Source of the DNA: Candidatus Pantoea varia
GTDB taxonomy: Bacteria > Pseudomonadota > Gammaproteobacteria > Enterobacterales > Enterobacteriaceae
Length of the DNA stretch: 64,000 nucleotides
Direction of reading: 5' to 3'
Assembly (NCBI RefSeq): GCF_900115075.1
Contig: NZ_FOVG01000007.1
Coordinates: 62,001-126,000, forward strand
Shown: piece after piece, positions 1 to 9,610 of the stretch
Position numbering within the stretch: position 1 is the first letter of the stretch
How the letters are laid out: every line of letters starts with the position of its first letter
Translations under genes and position numbers: made by a program
The notes under the pieces: model-generated
The model's database searches: none
What the model was told of the DNA's origin: nothing
Seen by the model: the letters and a program-made list of their open reading frames with translations, nothing else

Positions 1-30
1 ATAAGCTTGAGTGAAACAAAGGAGATCACC

Positions 31-831
31 ATGACAATGTTATGTACCGCCTGCGGGACCGCTTATCCCTCTGCTGCCCCTGATCAGCACTGTAAAATAT
101 GTGAGGATGAACGTCAGTATGTTCCGGCTGCGGGTCAGCGCTGGATCGCGTTTGATGAACTGCGCGCCAGCCACGCCAATAAGTGGACGGCCCATAGCGA
201 TGCGCTATTAAGCCTTAAAACTGTGCCTGAGTTTGCCATCAACCAGCGCGCTTTTCTGCTGCGTACGCCGTATGGCAATGTGCTATGGGATTGCATTGCC
301 AACCTTGATGATGCGACTTACACACTTATTGCCGCGCTGGGCGGTATTGATGCCATCGCGATTTCACATCCGCACTACTACACCACCATGCAGGAGTGGG
401 CTGAGGCGTTTAACGCACCCATTCATCTGCATGCCCGCGACAGGCAATGGATTGTGCGGGAGAGTCCGCATATCCAGCTCTGGCAGGGTGAGTCGCTGAC
501 GTTGATGCCCGGTGTGACGCTGTTACGGCTGGGCGGTCATTTTCCCGGCGGCTGCGTGCTGCACTGGGATGAAGGCGAAGGCGTGATGCTGGCGGGTGAT
601 ATTATTCAGGTCACGCCGGGTGCGCATGGCGTGTCGTTTTTGTGGAGCTACCCGAATATGCTGCCGCTGTCAGCCGCCACCGTAGGCGACATTATGCATC
701 GGATCTCCGGCGTGACGTTCGGGCAGCTTTATGGCGCGTTTGAAGGTCAGGATATTCATCAGCAGGCGAAAGAGAAGGTGATGCGGTCGGGAGAGAAGTA
801 TCTGGCCTGTCTGCAGGATCATCAGGCGTAG
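31..831 (+). CDS. MBL-fold metallo-hydrolase with N-terminal Cys knuckle
   Basis: A 266-residue protein of the metallo-beta-lactamase fold. The ATG at 31 is chosen over a TTG at 7 because AAAGGAG lies 6 bases before it. Residues 1-30 carry two CxxC pairs (C5/C8 and C21/C24), which look like a small zinc knuckle. The hydrolase part follows: HPH at 113-115 sits where HxHxDH is expected, a later His (about 170) and a Gly-Asp (LAGD, about 190) are also present. The DH half of the main motif is replaced by YT, so one metal site may be missing. The substrate is unknown. It converges on the chemoreceptor at 891 and shares a terminator with it. Confidence 0.8.
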   Translation: MTMLCTACGTAYPSAAPDQHCKICEDERQYVPAAGQRWIAFDELRASHANKWTAHSDALLSLKTVPEFAINQRAFLLRTPYGNVLWDCIANLDDATYTLIAALGGIDAIAISHPHYYTTMQEWAEAFNAPIHLHARDRQWIVRESPHIQLWQGESLTLMPGVTLLRLGGHFPGGCVLHWDEGEGVMLAGDIIQVTPGAHGVSFLWSYPNMLPLSAATVGDIMHRISGVTFGQLYGAFEGQDIHQQAKEKVMRSGEKYLACLQDHQA

Positions 832-854
832 CGGACGATAAACGCGGAGAAGAG

Positions 855-881
855 AACAGCCGCCCACAGGTGGCGGCTGTT
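855..881. terminator. Bidirectional terminator
   Basis: A perfect 10-bp stem (AACAGCCGCC / GGCGGCTGTT) with a 7-base loop. A short T run follows on the plus strand and a mixed T/C run on the minus strand. It lies between two convergent genes and would serve both. Confidence 0.75.
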
Positions 882-890
882 TTAACTCAC

Positions 891-2816
891 TTATGCGGTC
901 TGGAATACCGCGACCATGGTACGCAACTGCCCTGCCCGCGCGGCGAGTTCATCAGCTGAGGAAGCTGACTCTTCCACCAGCACGGCGTTCTGCTGCGTGA
1001 CCTGATCCATCTGGTTCACCGCGATATTAACCTGCGAGATACCGCTGCTCTGCTCTTCGGATGAAGCAGAGATATCGCGCATCAGCTGAGAGGTCTGCTC
1101 AATCGCGCTGACGCTCTGCTTCACCTTATCGCCTGCGTTCTGCGCCATAGTGATCCCTTCCTGCGCATGACCGACCGATTGCTCGATCAGACTCTTAATC
1201 TCTTTCGCTGCACTGGCTGAGCGTTGTGCCAGCGCACGCACTTCCGACGCGACAACCGCAAAACCTTTGCCCTGCTCACCCGCGCGTGCCGCTTCAACGG
1301 CCGCATTCAGTGCCAGGATATTGGTCTGGAAAGCGATGCTGTCGATGACTGAGGTGATCTCTTCAATCTGTCCCGAACTGCCTCGGATTTTCTGCATCGT
1401 CTGCATCACGGAATCCATCGCCGCGCCGCTTAACAGTGCCGCCTGGGTGGCTGATTCTGCGCGATCAGAGGCAAAACGGGTGTTATCCGCATTCTGCTGA
1501 ATGATTGATGCCAGTTGTTCCATACTGGCCGCTGTTTCAGCCAGGGATGCAGCCTGCTGTTCAGTACGTGATGAGAGGTCGCCATTGCCACGTGCAATCT
1601 CTTCTGAGGAGTTGGCGATGGTGGCCGCGTTCCCTTTGATATCCGAAACCAGCTGGGCAAGACGCTGCTGCATCCGCATTAATGCATTCAACAGTTCAGC
1701 CATTTCGTTACTGCCGGAAACGGTCAGCACTGCCGTCAGATCGCCAGCCGCGACACGACTGGCAACGTCGACCGCTTCTTTTACCGGACGGGTGACAGAA
1801 CGGGTGATCATGACAGCCAGCAGAATGGCCAGCAGCGCAACAGCCAGCAGGCCGGCCAGCAGGACATACTGTGACTTGCGCTTCGCATCGATCTGCTTGT
1901 CCATCATCTCTTGCAGTCGGGTGCTGGTTTGATCACCCAGCGCCGAATAGCGGTTGATCGCCTGAGTAAACACGCGCACATATTCAACCGGTGTAATAGT
2001 GGCGTGCCCGCTCACAAATACGTTGTCGGCCAGTTGCAGCGCGTCCTGTGCCTGCTGATTCGCATCCTGGGCCAGGCCAGAGAAAGTGGTTTTCAGACCC
2101 GGCTCAATGGAAAATACTTTGTCCAGATTGCTGCTGAACTGGGCCAGTGCTGTTCTGCCATTATCAATCTGAAATGCCAGCCGGCTGCGATCGGCATCAG
2201 TGATATTTCCGCTCGCAATCAACGATGTCCCATTGGCACGAATCTGACCCAGCGTTTCAGTGAGCAGTGGCAGTCGGCTGTAGATGCTGACGATCAACTG
2301 GTAGGTATTTAAATCCGCATCCAGCGACAGCTGATAGAAATCCAGCACATCCTGATTGGTGTCCAGTAATACCTGAATCAGATGGGCGTGGCGCGTCAGG
2401 CTGGTTGCCAGCGTCAGCTTGCCACCGTTGATATCGTCCTGCAGCTGACCCCATTCCTGATTAACCCGTTGCAGCGACTTCAGCGGTTGTGCCTGCTCAT
2501 CATCCTTGCGCAAATCGTCAGCAATCGTCCGTGATAACGCGTTAATTTGCGTGACCAGCTCCAGCCGGGGTGCGTTATCCGCCTTGTTGAGGGAGATGGC
2601 GATAGCGCTCTCTGCACGGTGGCGCTGAAGCAGGTTGAGAAGCTTCAGGACTTTTTTCTCTACCGGTATACCGGATAGCTCCACTTTCTTGGTATCAATA
2701 AGCTGATTACCTGTCTGAATAAATAGAAAGGTAGGTAAAATAAATAGGACCAGCGCAAAAGATCCCAGTAGCAGGAATTTCGCTGGCAGATTAATGCGAT
2801 CGAGTAATTGCTTCAT
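891..2816 (-). CDS. Methyl-accepting chemotaxis protein (641 aa)
   Basis: An inner-membrane chemoreceptor. A transmembrane helix at about residues 14-36 is followed by a long, helical, roughly 270-residue periplasmic sensor domain. A second transmembrane helix near residues 315-338 leads into a HAMP linker and a cytoplasmic signalling domain. The signalling tip is typical: [19 protein letters not shown], then [12 protein letters not shown]. The protein ends AVFQTA and has no NWETF-type tail for CheR/CheB docking, so it probably relies on other receptors for efficient methylation. The ligand is unknown. No sigma-28 promoter was found directly upstream, in contrast to the next receptor. Confidence 0.92.
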   Translation of the reverse strand: MKQLLDRINLPAKFLLLGSFALVLFILPTFLFIQTGNQLIDTKKVELSGIPVEKKVLKLLNLLQRHRAESAIAISLNKADNAPRLELVTQINALSRTIADDLRKDDEQAQPLKSLQRVNQEWGQLQDDINGGKLTLATSLTRHAHLIQVLLDTNQDVLDFYQLSLDADLNTYQLIVSIYSRLPLLTETLGQIRANGTSLIASGNITDADRSRLAFQIDNGRTALAQFSSNLDKVFSIEPGLKTTFSGLAQDANQQAQDALQLADNVFVSGHATITPVEYVRVFTQAINRYSALGDQTSTRLQEMMDKQIDAKRKSQYVLLAGLLAVALLAILLAVMITRSVTRPVKEAVDVASRVAAGDLTAVLTVSGSNEMAELLNALMRMQQRLAQLVSDIKGNAATIANSSEEIARGNGDLSSRTEQQAASLAETAASMEQLASIIQQNADNTRFASDRAESATQAALLSGAAMDSVMQTMQKIRGSSGQIEEITSVIDSIAFQTNILALNAAVEAARAGEQGKGFAVVASEVRALAQRSASAAKEIKSLIEQSVGHAQEGITMAQNAGDKVKQSVSAIEQTSQLMRDISASSEEQSSGISQVNIAVNQMDQVTQQNAVLVEESASSADELAARAGQLRTMVAVFQTA

Positions 2817-3361
2817 TTTTATTCGCTCTGATGTGTGAGGCGTGCAGGTGAGTAATGCACAAAATTAGTCGTGAATTTTTATTTTTACTTTTACATAGCC
2901 AGAGGTGCCTCATGCAGCGCAATGTCGCTATGAAGAAAAGAGTTTTTTGTGAAAATCAGAAATACTTATAACAACAGAGAGGAGTATAGATTACGTATAG
3001 TTATTTTACAGTGAATTAAATGACGATATTTACTGCAATACCCACCTAAGCCAAACTTAAAATTAGCGTTATTTATCAACAGGATGAAAAACAATCGTTT
3101 CGCTTAACTCATTAATCCTTAAGTCTGACTTCAGCATTATTTTTTGAAAATAAAGAAATTCAAGCCAGGCCAGATATCGCCGATAACAGACATCCTGACT
3201 ATATCGAATCAATTACCATTACGCTATTCTCAGTAAATAACCTCCCGAGAAAACCACCATCACAAACATATAACCCTAAAGAGTTACTTTTATTTTAATA
3301 ATGAAATCGATTTCATAATGATTTATTTATCGGGAATTTTTCATTGCTTCAGATAAAAGAT
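2817..3361. other. AT-rich gene-free region between two chemoreceptor genes
   Basis: No ORF with a credible ribosome binding site. The part near 2817-2900 must hold the promoter of the receptor gene to the left. A sigma-28-like sequence on the plus strand lies at 3160-3186 (listed separately). Confidence 0.6.
3160..3186 (+). promoter_or_regulatory. Possible sigma-28 promoter without an obvious gene
   Basis: TCAA, a 15-base spacer, then a perfect GCCGATAA. This matches the FliA consensus except one base of the -35 element. It points into 220 bp without an ORF and then into the 3' end of the oppositely oriented receptor gene. Confidence 0.4.
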
Positions 3362-3388
3362 AAAAAAAAGCCCCCACATTGTGGAGGC
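3362..3388 (-). terminator. Rho-independent terminator of the second chemoreceptor gene
   Basis: On the minus strand an 8-bp stem (GCCTCCAC / GTGGGGGC, one mismatch) is followed by eight T residues, about 20 bases after the stop codon at 3410. Confidence 0.85.
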
Positions 3389-3409
3389 TATGATGTTACT
3401 GCTTAACTG

Positions 3410-5068
3410 TTAAAAACTTTCCCAGTTCGCCTTCGTCATGTCGATGGCCTGGCGCTCAGGCTGCTTTGTCTGCAATACCGGACGACGCAGAGCTGAGGTC
3501 TGCTGCGGCTGAGCGACACGGTGATTGCTCTCCAGCGTAAAAGTCGCAACCAACCCTGCCAGCGTCTCTGCCTGCTCCTGCAGGGACTTAGAGGCAGATG
3601 AGGCCTCCTCCACCAGTGAGGCGTTCTGCTGCGTCACCTCATCCATCTGACCAATGGCCTGATGAACCTGTTCAATGCCTTTACTCTGCTCAGAGGTTGC
3701 CGCGGCAATTTCATTGACCAGATCGGCCACCTGCTGAATCGCCTGACGGACATTTTCACTGTTTGCACCAACGCCGCTGGCCTGCGCTAAACCGTGCTCA
3801 ACCTGCGAAACCGACGTAGAAATAAGATCTTTGATTTCACGGGCAGCAGAAGAGGAGCGTTGCGCCAGATTACGCACTTCTGAGGCGACAACGGCGAAGC
3901 CGCGGCCATGCTCACCGGCACGCGCTGCTTCGACGGCCGCATTCAGTGACAGAATATTGGTCTGGAATGCGATGCCTTCAATCAGCCCGGTAATTTCAGA
4001 GATTTTGGCAGAGCTGCCACGGATCTCATCCATAGTACTGAGCATCTGCTTCACCGCCGACCCATTCTGGATTGACATGTTATTGGCGTTATTCACCAGG
4101 CTGCTGGCCTGATGCGCACCTTCTGAGTTCTGTCGCACCGTTTCGCTCAGTGTCGCCATGCTGGCAGACGTCTGTTCCAGGGAAGCAGCCTGTTCTTCCG
4201 TACGCGCAGAGAGATCTTCATTGCCCGCCGCAATCTGCGTTGAACCGGTACTGACCGACTGTGCGGCATGACTGACCGAGAGCAGCGTGCCAGAAACACG
4301 CGCCAGCAGCTGGTTAAATGCCATCGCCGTTTTGCTAATCTCATCCTTACCGCGAACTTCGGCGGTCTGAGTCATGTCAAGCGTATGACTGACCTGCGTC
4401 ATGGTATTCACCATACCTGAGAGGCTCTTTTTGATGCCGAGAATCACCTTCGCGGAGAAAGCCGCCAGTATCAGAATAAGCAGCAGCGATCCGCCAGACA
4501 TCGCCCACAGCGTCTGACTGTAAATGCGCTTATTCTCCGCTCTGAGCTGTTCGCCAATATCGATGTTCAGTTGAATCTGACGGGTGAAGTCTGCTTCCAG
4601 TTTGCGTGCTGCGGCTCCAATACCATTGTCACTCTGTAATAATGGCAGTGTGACCGCATCATTGTGGGCGCGTGAAGCGGCAAGGAATGCCGGCAATGCG
4701 CTGCGGACCGCATCCAGGTTTTTATTGGCCTGCTCCGTCATCGCTTTATCTTCATCATTGGAGATGTCATTCGTCATATAATAATCATTGAGAGACTTAA
4801 TCTGCGTCAGCAGATTCTCAATACGTTCTTCCGCTGCGGGGAATTTAGTCGCGTCACTGGTGCTGTGGTGGCGATAAAGTGCAATGCCTAACTGATTGGT
4901 CACGCTGATCGATTTATTGAGATCGCGAATGCTGGGTATTGCGTTTACCTGTACATATTCAAAACGCGACTGAAAGCCCGAAATGACTGATAAAGAGATA
5001 ATCACCAGCGCAATAAGTGACATTGCAAGCAGTGAGAAAATCAATACCAGACGTTGTGTAATAGTCAT
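3410..5068 (-). CDS. Methyl-accepting chemotaxis protein with NWESF tail (552 aa)
   Basis: A Tar/Tsr-type chemoreceptor. The N-terminal transmembrane helix (about residues 6-30) is followed by a four-helix-bundle-like periplasmic domain of roughly 155 residues, a second transmembrane helix near residue 190-210, HAMP and the signalling domain ([31 protein letters not shown]). The C terminus is NWESF, the docking pentapeptide for CheR and CheB, so it should be a fully adaptable high-abundance-type receptor. The ATG at 5068 is preferred over a TTG five codons upstream because it has a G-rich ribosome site just before it and gives a normal short N terminus. A consensus sigma-28 promoter lies about 55 bases upstream and a terminator follows. 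The ligand is unknown. Confidence 0.93.
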   Translation of the reverse strand: MTITQRLVLIFSLLAMSLIALVIISLSVISGFQSRFEYVQVNAIPSIRDLNKSISVTNQLGIALYRHHSTSDATKFPAAEERIENLLTQIKSLNDYYMTNDISNDEDKAMTEQANKNLDAVRSALPAFLAASRAHNDAVTLPLLQSDNGIGAAARKLEADFTRQIQLNIDIGEQLRAENKRIYSQTLWAMSGGSLLLILILAAFSAKVILGIKKSLSGMVNTMTQVSHTLDMTQTAEVRGKDEISKTAMAFNQLLARVSGTLLSVSHAAQSVSTGSTQIAAGNEDLSARTEEQAASLEQTSASMATLSETVRQNSEGAHQASSLVNNANNMSIQNGSAVKQMLSTMDEIRGSSAKISEITGLIEGIAFQTNILSLNAAVEAARAGEHGRGFAVVASEVRNLAQRSSSAAREIKDLISTSVSQVEHGLAQASGVGANSENVRQAIQQVADLVNEIAAATSEQSKGIEQVHQAIGQMDEVTQQNASLVEEASSASKSLQEQAETLAGLVATFTLESNHRVAQPQQTSALRRPVLQTKQPERQAIDMTKANWESF

Positions 5069-5123
5069 ACTTGCCCCCGGCAAAAAAAGAATAATTTGAA
5101 CATGGTGTAAAGCTGGATCGTTT

Positions 5124-5150
5124 ATATCGGCGCTTGTCGGCAGGCCTTTA
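5124..5150 (-). promoter_or_regulatory. Sigma-28 (FliA) promoter of the chemoreceptor gene
   Basis: On the minus strand: TAAA, exactly 15 bases, then GCCGATAT, against the consensus TAAA-N15-GCCGATAA (one mismatch). It sits about 55 bases upstream of the receptor start and places the gene in the late flagellar regulon. Confidence 0.85.
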
Positions 5151-5694
5151 ATTAATCACGTTCGATATATTTTTTTATTTTTCCTTGCGAATAGAACAAA
5201 GTGTGCCAGGCAGAAAAATACTCTGCCCTTTACTGACTTTCATTTTGACACACCCTCTTACACCCTGACATTTTAGTAAAATCCCCCACATTGCCGGGAA
5301 GACCATTTCTACTGTCGAATGGTCATAATGTCGCGTCAGCGATCATGCATCGAAATCTCATGATTAGTCTGCTAATTCAACAGTGTGGCTGACGATAAAT
5401 GTTAATGCGCGGGAGCTTTAACCGCATCACATCTCGTCGCAGACTCAACAATGACAGGGTGGTTAAAGCGGAATGGCCGGAGAGAATAAAAGCCTGGATG
5501 TCTGGCTGACATCAGATCCTCTGATAAGTGGATGACAGACTGCCCGAGGGCAGGGCGACGTCCATTTGAGATTTTAGCCATTCGAGTCAGGACCAGATTA
5601 AATCAGCGAAAACACTGGCGGAATGCTGATTCTGGTCTATGCTCACTGGCCCGACCAGGCTTTAGTCTGTTGGATAGCAATAACGCTTAAAATA
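5151..5694. other. Gene-free region
   Basis: No ORF with a good ribosome site. It contains a short palindrome (CTGCCC-GA-GGGCAG near 5539) and, near 5599-5625, a poor sigma-28 resemblance that I do not trust. It must carry the promoter for the gene at 5710. Confidence 0.5.
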
Positions 5695-5709
5695 AAAAAG
5701 GTAGTTGTC

Positions 5710-6039
5710 ATGGATTTAGCCACATTTGAAACCAGAACGGGTCTTTGGCCACACATGCAGTTCACAGATGTTGAATATGATGTTTGCAGCACTGGCATTG
5801 AGATCTATGCCATTGATGTCAGTCGTCAGACCAAGAGCAAGCTGTTTATCTGTCGCGTCACCACCGAACAGCAGGCCGCAGCGCTGACAGCGCAGTTCAA
5901 AGAGTGGTTGCCGAAGTTAAAGCTTAAAAAACGCAAAGTTGCCCTGAACCTGGCACGCATGTCCTGCGACAAGAGCTATCCCGCCAATCCTAAATTCCAG
6001 GATCGTTCTGACATGCGTCGGAACACGTCCAGGCTCTGA
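5710..6039 (+). CDS. Hypothetical protein (109 aa)
   Basis: Not recognised. The ATG at 5710 is chosen because AAAAAGG lies 8 bases before it; the reading frame stays open upstream but without a start that has a ribosome site. The protein has a compact N-terminal half rich in beta-type residues, then an amphipathic helix (residues about 60-78), and a strongly basic C terminus rich in Lys and Arg. There is no signal peptide or membrane segment. It stands alone between gene-free stretches. The basic tail could bind nucleic acid or membrane surfaces, but no function can be assigned. Confidence 0.6.
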   Translation: MDLATFETRTGLWPHMQFTDVEYDVCSTGIEIYAIDVSRQTKSKLFICRVTTEQQAAALTAQFKEWLPKLKLKKRKVALNLARMSCDKSYPANPKFQDRSDMRRNTSRL

Positions 6040-6105
6040 TGCTCGCTTCAGCCCGCACATATCATCGCAGGCAGGCTGAAATAGTATCTGGCTCTGCGGC
6101 ACGTT

Positions 6106-6339
6106 TTAATCGCGCGCCGCAGGAACCTGAAACAGCCGACATTCACCAGCCTCAACCGAGATGTCACTGAAAGTGGTGATATGCATCTCTATCCACGTAT
6201 TCGCGGCACGAAGCGTGTGAGGTGAATTGCGCTGTTCCAGTTCAGCGACAAAATCCCGGGTGCTTATTGTGTACTGACCGGAATTATCCCGCTTCATCGC
6301 CTCTCTGAATGCTATCCAGACCTCATCATCCTGTGACAT
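6106..6339 (-). CDS. Small hypothetical protein behind a LexA box (77 aa)
   Basis: Not recognised as a named family. A good ribosome site (GAGG) precedes the ATG at 6339. The middle of the protein (about residues 22-50) reads like a small winged-helix-type segment, with a Ser/Thr-rich turn, FVAELEQR and then HTLRAANTWIE. It ends in a short hydrophobic stretch and an Asp. A near-consensus LexA operator lies 38 bases upstream of the start codon, so expression on DNA damage is likely. It does not resemble DinI, UmuD or a cell-division inhibitor such as SulA. Confidence 0.65.
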   Translation of the reverse strand: MSQDDEVWIAFREAMKRDNSGQYTISTRDFVAELEQRNSPHTLRAANTWIEMHITTFSDISVEAGECRLFQVPAARD

Positions 6340-6376
6340 CTCATTTACCTCACAACGGCTTTCAGCTCAGAATACA

Positions 6377-6392
6377 CTGTATACATAAACAG
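6377..6392. promoter_or_regulatory. LexA (SOS) box
   Basis: CTGTATACATAAACAG fits CTGT-N8-ACAG exactly, is followed by TA as in the 20-bp consensus, and its AT-rich core is typical. It lies 38 bases upstream of the small gene at 6339, where it would overlap or abut the promoter. Confidence 0.75.
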
Positions 6393-7081
6393 TATAGTTA
6401 TTCTCTGAAGGGGTCAAGTCTGCGCGAAAACCTGAGTCAGATCGCTATACGACGTCTGGATTCTGGCCATTTTTAGCATAAGCATCTGGCTGGAAGGGAT
6501 TTTAATCCTAATCTTAGAAATCGTTTTCATATCAGATTAAGTTATTGATTAAAAAGAAATCTGGGATTGTTAGCTTTTTAATCATTTGATATCTAAATTA
6601 AAAAAGAGTTAACCGTAGCGGCACAAAGTCCGGTTTTGCCTTATCTTTAAATGGCTCTGTAATGAAATCCACTTCTTTTACAGAGTGAATTGACTCCTAC
6701 CCTTGCCTCCTTTTACAGGGGGCACTTTTTCAAATAACGCAGATGTCGACATCCCTCTGTCACTGCAGAACGTCAACGTTAACGTTAAGGCGCTCTGGAA
6801 AAATGGGGTGACGATGTTAACGGACTGTCTGAAATAATGGTGGATTTGTAACCTTATAATTCATTAGCTGAACTTTAATAACCAGAAGCACAAAACAGCT
6901 GATTGAATATCAAAGCAATTTTCTGAAATATCAGAAAACATGATTTTTACCTGTCTGAAAACCTTGCCATACCGACATGGTAAGAGGAGTAAAAATCGCG
7001 TAATAATCAGGCACTACCGGATTGACCGGCGCCTCACCAGGGATGCCGTAACGTTATAATAATGCGCTATATCTGCTATTC
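6393..7081. other. Long gene-free, AT-rich region
   Basis: No credible ORF of useful length. It contains a nested repeat of AACGTTAACGTT type near 6770-6790. It ends in a strong plus-strand terminator although no gene precedes that terminator, so a small non-coding transcript is possible. Confidence 0.5.
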
Positions 7082-7106
7082 GCCCCCGCTTTTGCGGGGG
7101 CTTTTA
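7082..7106 (+). terminator. Strong rho-independent terminator without a preceding gene
   Basis: A perfect 8-bp GC stem (GCCCCCGC / GCGGGGGC) with a TTTT loop is followed by TTTTATTT. The nearest plus-strand gene ends at 6039. Confidence 0.85.
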
Positions 7107-7301
7107 TTTCCACGCTTTTTCTTGCCCGCTTGCTGCCACAGAGCGATCCGCTGTGAAGATCCTACAACGCTCAATTATTCCTGAACCTATGGTCAGATTA
7201 ATGCCGTAAGCAGAAAGGCATAATGGCCGCAATTGTGCCCTTAACCATCATTTTTTCTGTGGTATAGTTAATCAGTAACTTCCTGCAATATGAGTCTGCT
7301 T

Positions 7302-8519
7302 ATGCTCTCCACCCTAATTTACCGTAGCCAGCTTTCGGATACTGTCTCGCCAGAGAGATTAAAGGCGCTGGTGGAGCATTCCAGTATCAAAAATGCCGCG
7401 GCTGAAGTCACCGGGATTCTGCTCTTTGATGGGCAGCACTTTTTTCAGGTGCTGGAGGGGACCGTTAATAATGTGCACGCGGTATTCGAGCGTATCTGCC
7501 AGGATGATCGGCACTATAACCTGATTGAGCTGATGCGCGATTACGCGCCCGCCCGTCGCTTCGGTCATGCCGGAATGGCCCTGTTTGATTTGCGTGACTA
7601 TGAGAAGCACACCGTGGTGGATGCCCTGCTGAAGCGGGTTACCCTGAATGATGAGCGCATCAAACATGACCGGGTCGTGAAGTTCCTGCGTTCGTTCGTC
7701 GAGGGACGGGACAAAGAGACGTTTATCGGAATTGACCCCGCCAGTCACTGGACGCTGACTACACCTGTTACCGCCGATGTTCATCCATCCTGGCAACCGG
7801 CACCGGATCAGCGCTGTGAATTCGCGCTCCAGCCTATCGTTGATACCACGAATCGCCAGATTGTTTCCTGTGAAGCCCTGATACGCGGTCTGCACGGCGC
7901 CTCGCCCGCAGACTACTTTTCACAGTTGCAGGAAAGCGAGCGCTACCAGGCCGATCTGCACTCTAAAACCTACGCTTTCCAGCTGGCCAGACATCTGGGA
8001 TTGCGGGAGCAGACGTTTTCCGTCAACCTGCTGCCCATGTCACTGGTGGTCATCGACGATGCGGTCGATCATCTTATCCAGCAGATCAGGGAACAGGGAT
8101 TGCGGCCCGAGCAGGTGGTGGTTGAGGTGACCGAAGATGAGATCATTTCGCGCTTCGACGAATTTCAGTTTGCGGTTCAGCAACTGAAAGCCGCCGGAAT
8201 CAGCCTGGCACTTGACGATTTTGGCGCCGGTTTCGCAGGCCTCTCGCTGTTAGCCGATTTCCAGCCCGACAAAGTTAAAATCGATCGCAAGCTGATTACC
8301 GATATCCACCGCAGCGGTCCGCGTCAGGCGATTGTTATGGCCATCCTTAAATGCTGTCAGGCGCTGGAGATTACGGTCATCGCGGAAGGCGTTGAGAAAA
8401 TTGAAGAGTGGCTCTGGCTGGAAGGTGCCGGAGTCCGCTATTACCAGGGTTTTCTGTTCGCCCGCCCTGTCCTGAACGCTCTGCCTGCAGTGAGCTGGCC
8501 AGCACGCCGCCCGGAATAA
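7302..8519 (+). CDS. BLUF-EAL blue-light-sensing phosphodiesterase, catalytic residues intact
   Basis: An N-terminal BLUF flavin domain (residues 1-95) is fused to an EAL domain (about 170-395). The flavin-site residues Tyr7, Asn31 and Gln49 are all present, as in E. coli BluF (YcgF). The EAL domain keeps the signature residues: EAL-I-R at 191, Asn242 in SVNLLP, Glu275 in VEVTEDE, Asp305-Asp306 in DDFGAG, Lys326, AEGVE at 361-365 and Gln382. It should therefore hydrolyse cyclic di-GMP under control of blue light, unlike E. coli BluF, whose EAL domain is degenerate and works as an anti-repressor. The ATG at 7302 is chosen by alignment with the family start MLxTxIYRS; an ATG at 7290 in frame is possible. 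A degenerate paralogue lies at 13498. Confidence 0.92.
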   Translation: MLSTLIYRSQLSDTVSPERLKALVEHSSIKNAAAEVTGILLFDGQHFFQVLEGTVNNVHAVFERICQDDRHYNLIELMRDYAPARRFGHAGMALFDLRDYEKHTVVDALLKRVTLNDERIKHDRVVKFLRSFVEGRDKETFIGIDPASHWTLTTPVTADVHPSWQPAPDQRCEFALQPIVDTTNRQIVSCEALIRGLHGASPADYFSQLQESERYQADLHSKTYAFQLARHLGLREQTFSVNLLPMSLVVIDDAVDHLIQQIREQGLRPEQVVVEVTEDEIISRFDEFQFAVQQLKAAGISLALDDFGAGFAGLSLLADFQPDKVKIDRKLITDIHRSGPRQAIVMAILKCCQALEITVIAEGVEKIEEWLWLEGAGVRYYQGFLFARPVLNALPAVSWPARRPE

Positions 8520-8691
8520 ATACAACTTAATTAATCTCGCTTTTCCTCCCCTTTTGTTCAGAGTTTGACCCGGCTCACACCGCCTCGCTGCAAAAAGCAA
8601 ACGCTGTGCCATGCTTGATTCATCTGACAGCCAACAGGCAAAACAGATACGCATCAGGTCCCTGGATAACAACCGAATTGGGAGAATCACC

Positions 8692-8901
8692 ATGAACGAA
8701 GATCGCATTAGCGGTAACTGGAAGCAGTTCAAAGGTAAGGTTAAGGAAAAATGGGGTGATCTTACGGATGATGATATGACCGTGGTAGAAGGGAAGCGCG
8801 ATCAGCTGGTCGGTAAAATTCAGGAACGCTATGGCTACGAGAAAGATCGTGCCGAAAAAGAAGTGAAAGAGTGGGAAGATTCCAACAAGTACCACTGGTA
8901 A
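8692..8901 (+). CDS. CsbD-family stress protein (69 aa)
   Basis: A short, charged, soluble protein of the CsbD/YjbJ family. The family pattern is clear: ISGNWKQFKGKVKEKWGDLT at the start, then EGKRDQLVGKIQERYG and a C-terminal charged helix ending in Trp. The family responds to general stress and is abundant in stationary phase; its molecular role is not known. The ATG at 8692 follows GGGAG; the frame is open upstream but without a good start. A GC-rich hairpin (CCGGGCG / CGCCCGG at 8916-8935) follows the gene and probably ends the transcript. Confidence 0.92.
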   Translation: MNEDRISGNWKQFKGKVKEKWGDLTDDDMTVVEGKRDQLVGKIQERYGYEKDRAEKEVKEWEDSNKYHW

Positions 8902-9007
8902 TGCGTTCTTAATCGCCGGGCGTCTCTGCGCCCGGTATCTCTCCTGCCGCTTTCCTCCCTGTTTAACCCCGTCATGCCAACATCTCAGTCTGTCGCAGTG
9001 AGTGATT

Positions 9008-9042
9008 AAAAAAAGGCGGAAACAGCCTGTGCCATTTCCGCC
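9008..9042 (-). terminator. Terminator of the small heat-shock gene
   Basis: On the minus strand GGCGGAAA, a 12-base loop, TTTCCGCC, then seven T residues; it starts 10 bases after the stop codon. Confidence 0.9.
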
Positions 9043-9051
9043 CTGTTCACA

Positions 9052-9540
9052 TTACTGATGTTCAAGAGTACGCGGTCCACCGATCGAGATTGGGATACGT
9101 CGCGGTTTCTCGCTCTCTGGTATTTCCTGGATAAGATCGATGTTCAGTAAGCCCTCCGCCAGAGTCGCTCCGGTGACCTTCATGTGCTCCGGAATAGAAA
9201 AGCTCAGCTGGAAATCGTGTCGGGAAATGCCGCGATGGATCCAGCTGCTGTTCTCTTCCCGTGCCTCGCCAGACCCGTCCTGGGATGCTTTTTCTCTGTG
9301 CCCGGCCACGGAAATCCGTCCGCCACGTAACTCAATCTCCAGTTCATCCTCTTTCCAGCCGGGTACGCTGACGGTCAGCGCATAGCGGTTATCCTCAACC
9401 CGCTGCAGATCGTAAGCGGGAGCGGTGGTCACCGGGCTGTCGCCAGTCAGCTGGCTGAACAATTTATCGATGCGGTTAAAGCGGTCTGAAAAGACAGAAT
9501 CAGCCAGCGAAGGGAAAACGGAAAATTGTTGTACTGACAT
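9052..9540 (-). CDS. Hsp20 / alpha-crystallin small heat-shock protein (162 aa)
   Basis: An ATP-independent holdase chaperone of the IbpA/IbpB type. The N-terminal arm (about residues 1-45) precedes an alpha-crystallin domain running from YDLQRVEDNRYALTVSVPGW to the GLLNIDL segment (the I-x-I/V region near the end is represented by IPISI). The ATG at 9540 follows AGGAG with 8 bases of spacing. The domain is interrupted by a longer than usual charged loop (ASQDGSGEAREENSS). A sigma-32 promoter lies about 70 bases upstream of the start, and the leader between them can form hairpins, as known for RNA thermometers of ibpA genes. Confidence 0.93.
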   Translation of the reverse strand: MSVQQFSVFPSLADSVFSDRFNRIDKLFSQLTGDSPVTTAPAYDLQRVEDNRYALTVSVPGWKEDELEIELRGGRISVAGHREKASQDGSGEAREENSSWIHRGISRHDFQLSFSIPEHMKVTGATLAEGLLNIDLIQEIPESEKPRRIPISIGGPRTLEHQ

Positions 9541-9610
9541 AGTGATAATCTCCTGAACAGGTTCATCCAAAAGTTCATCTGACCGGTATCATATTTCCGG
9601 TCATCTCCAT

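Noticed and set aside
5599-5625. TAAA-N15-GCGGAATG as a sigma-28 promoter for the gene at 5710
   Set aside because: Only four of eight bases of the -10 element match.
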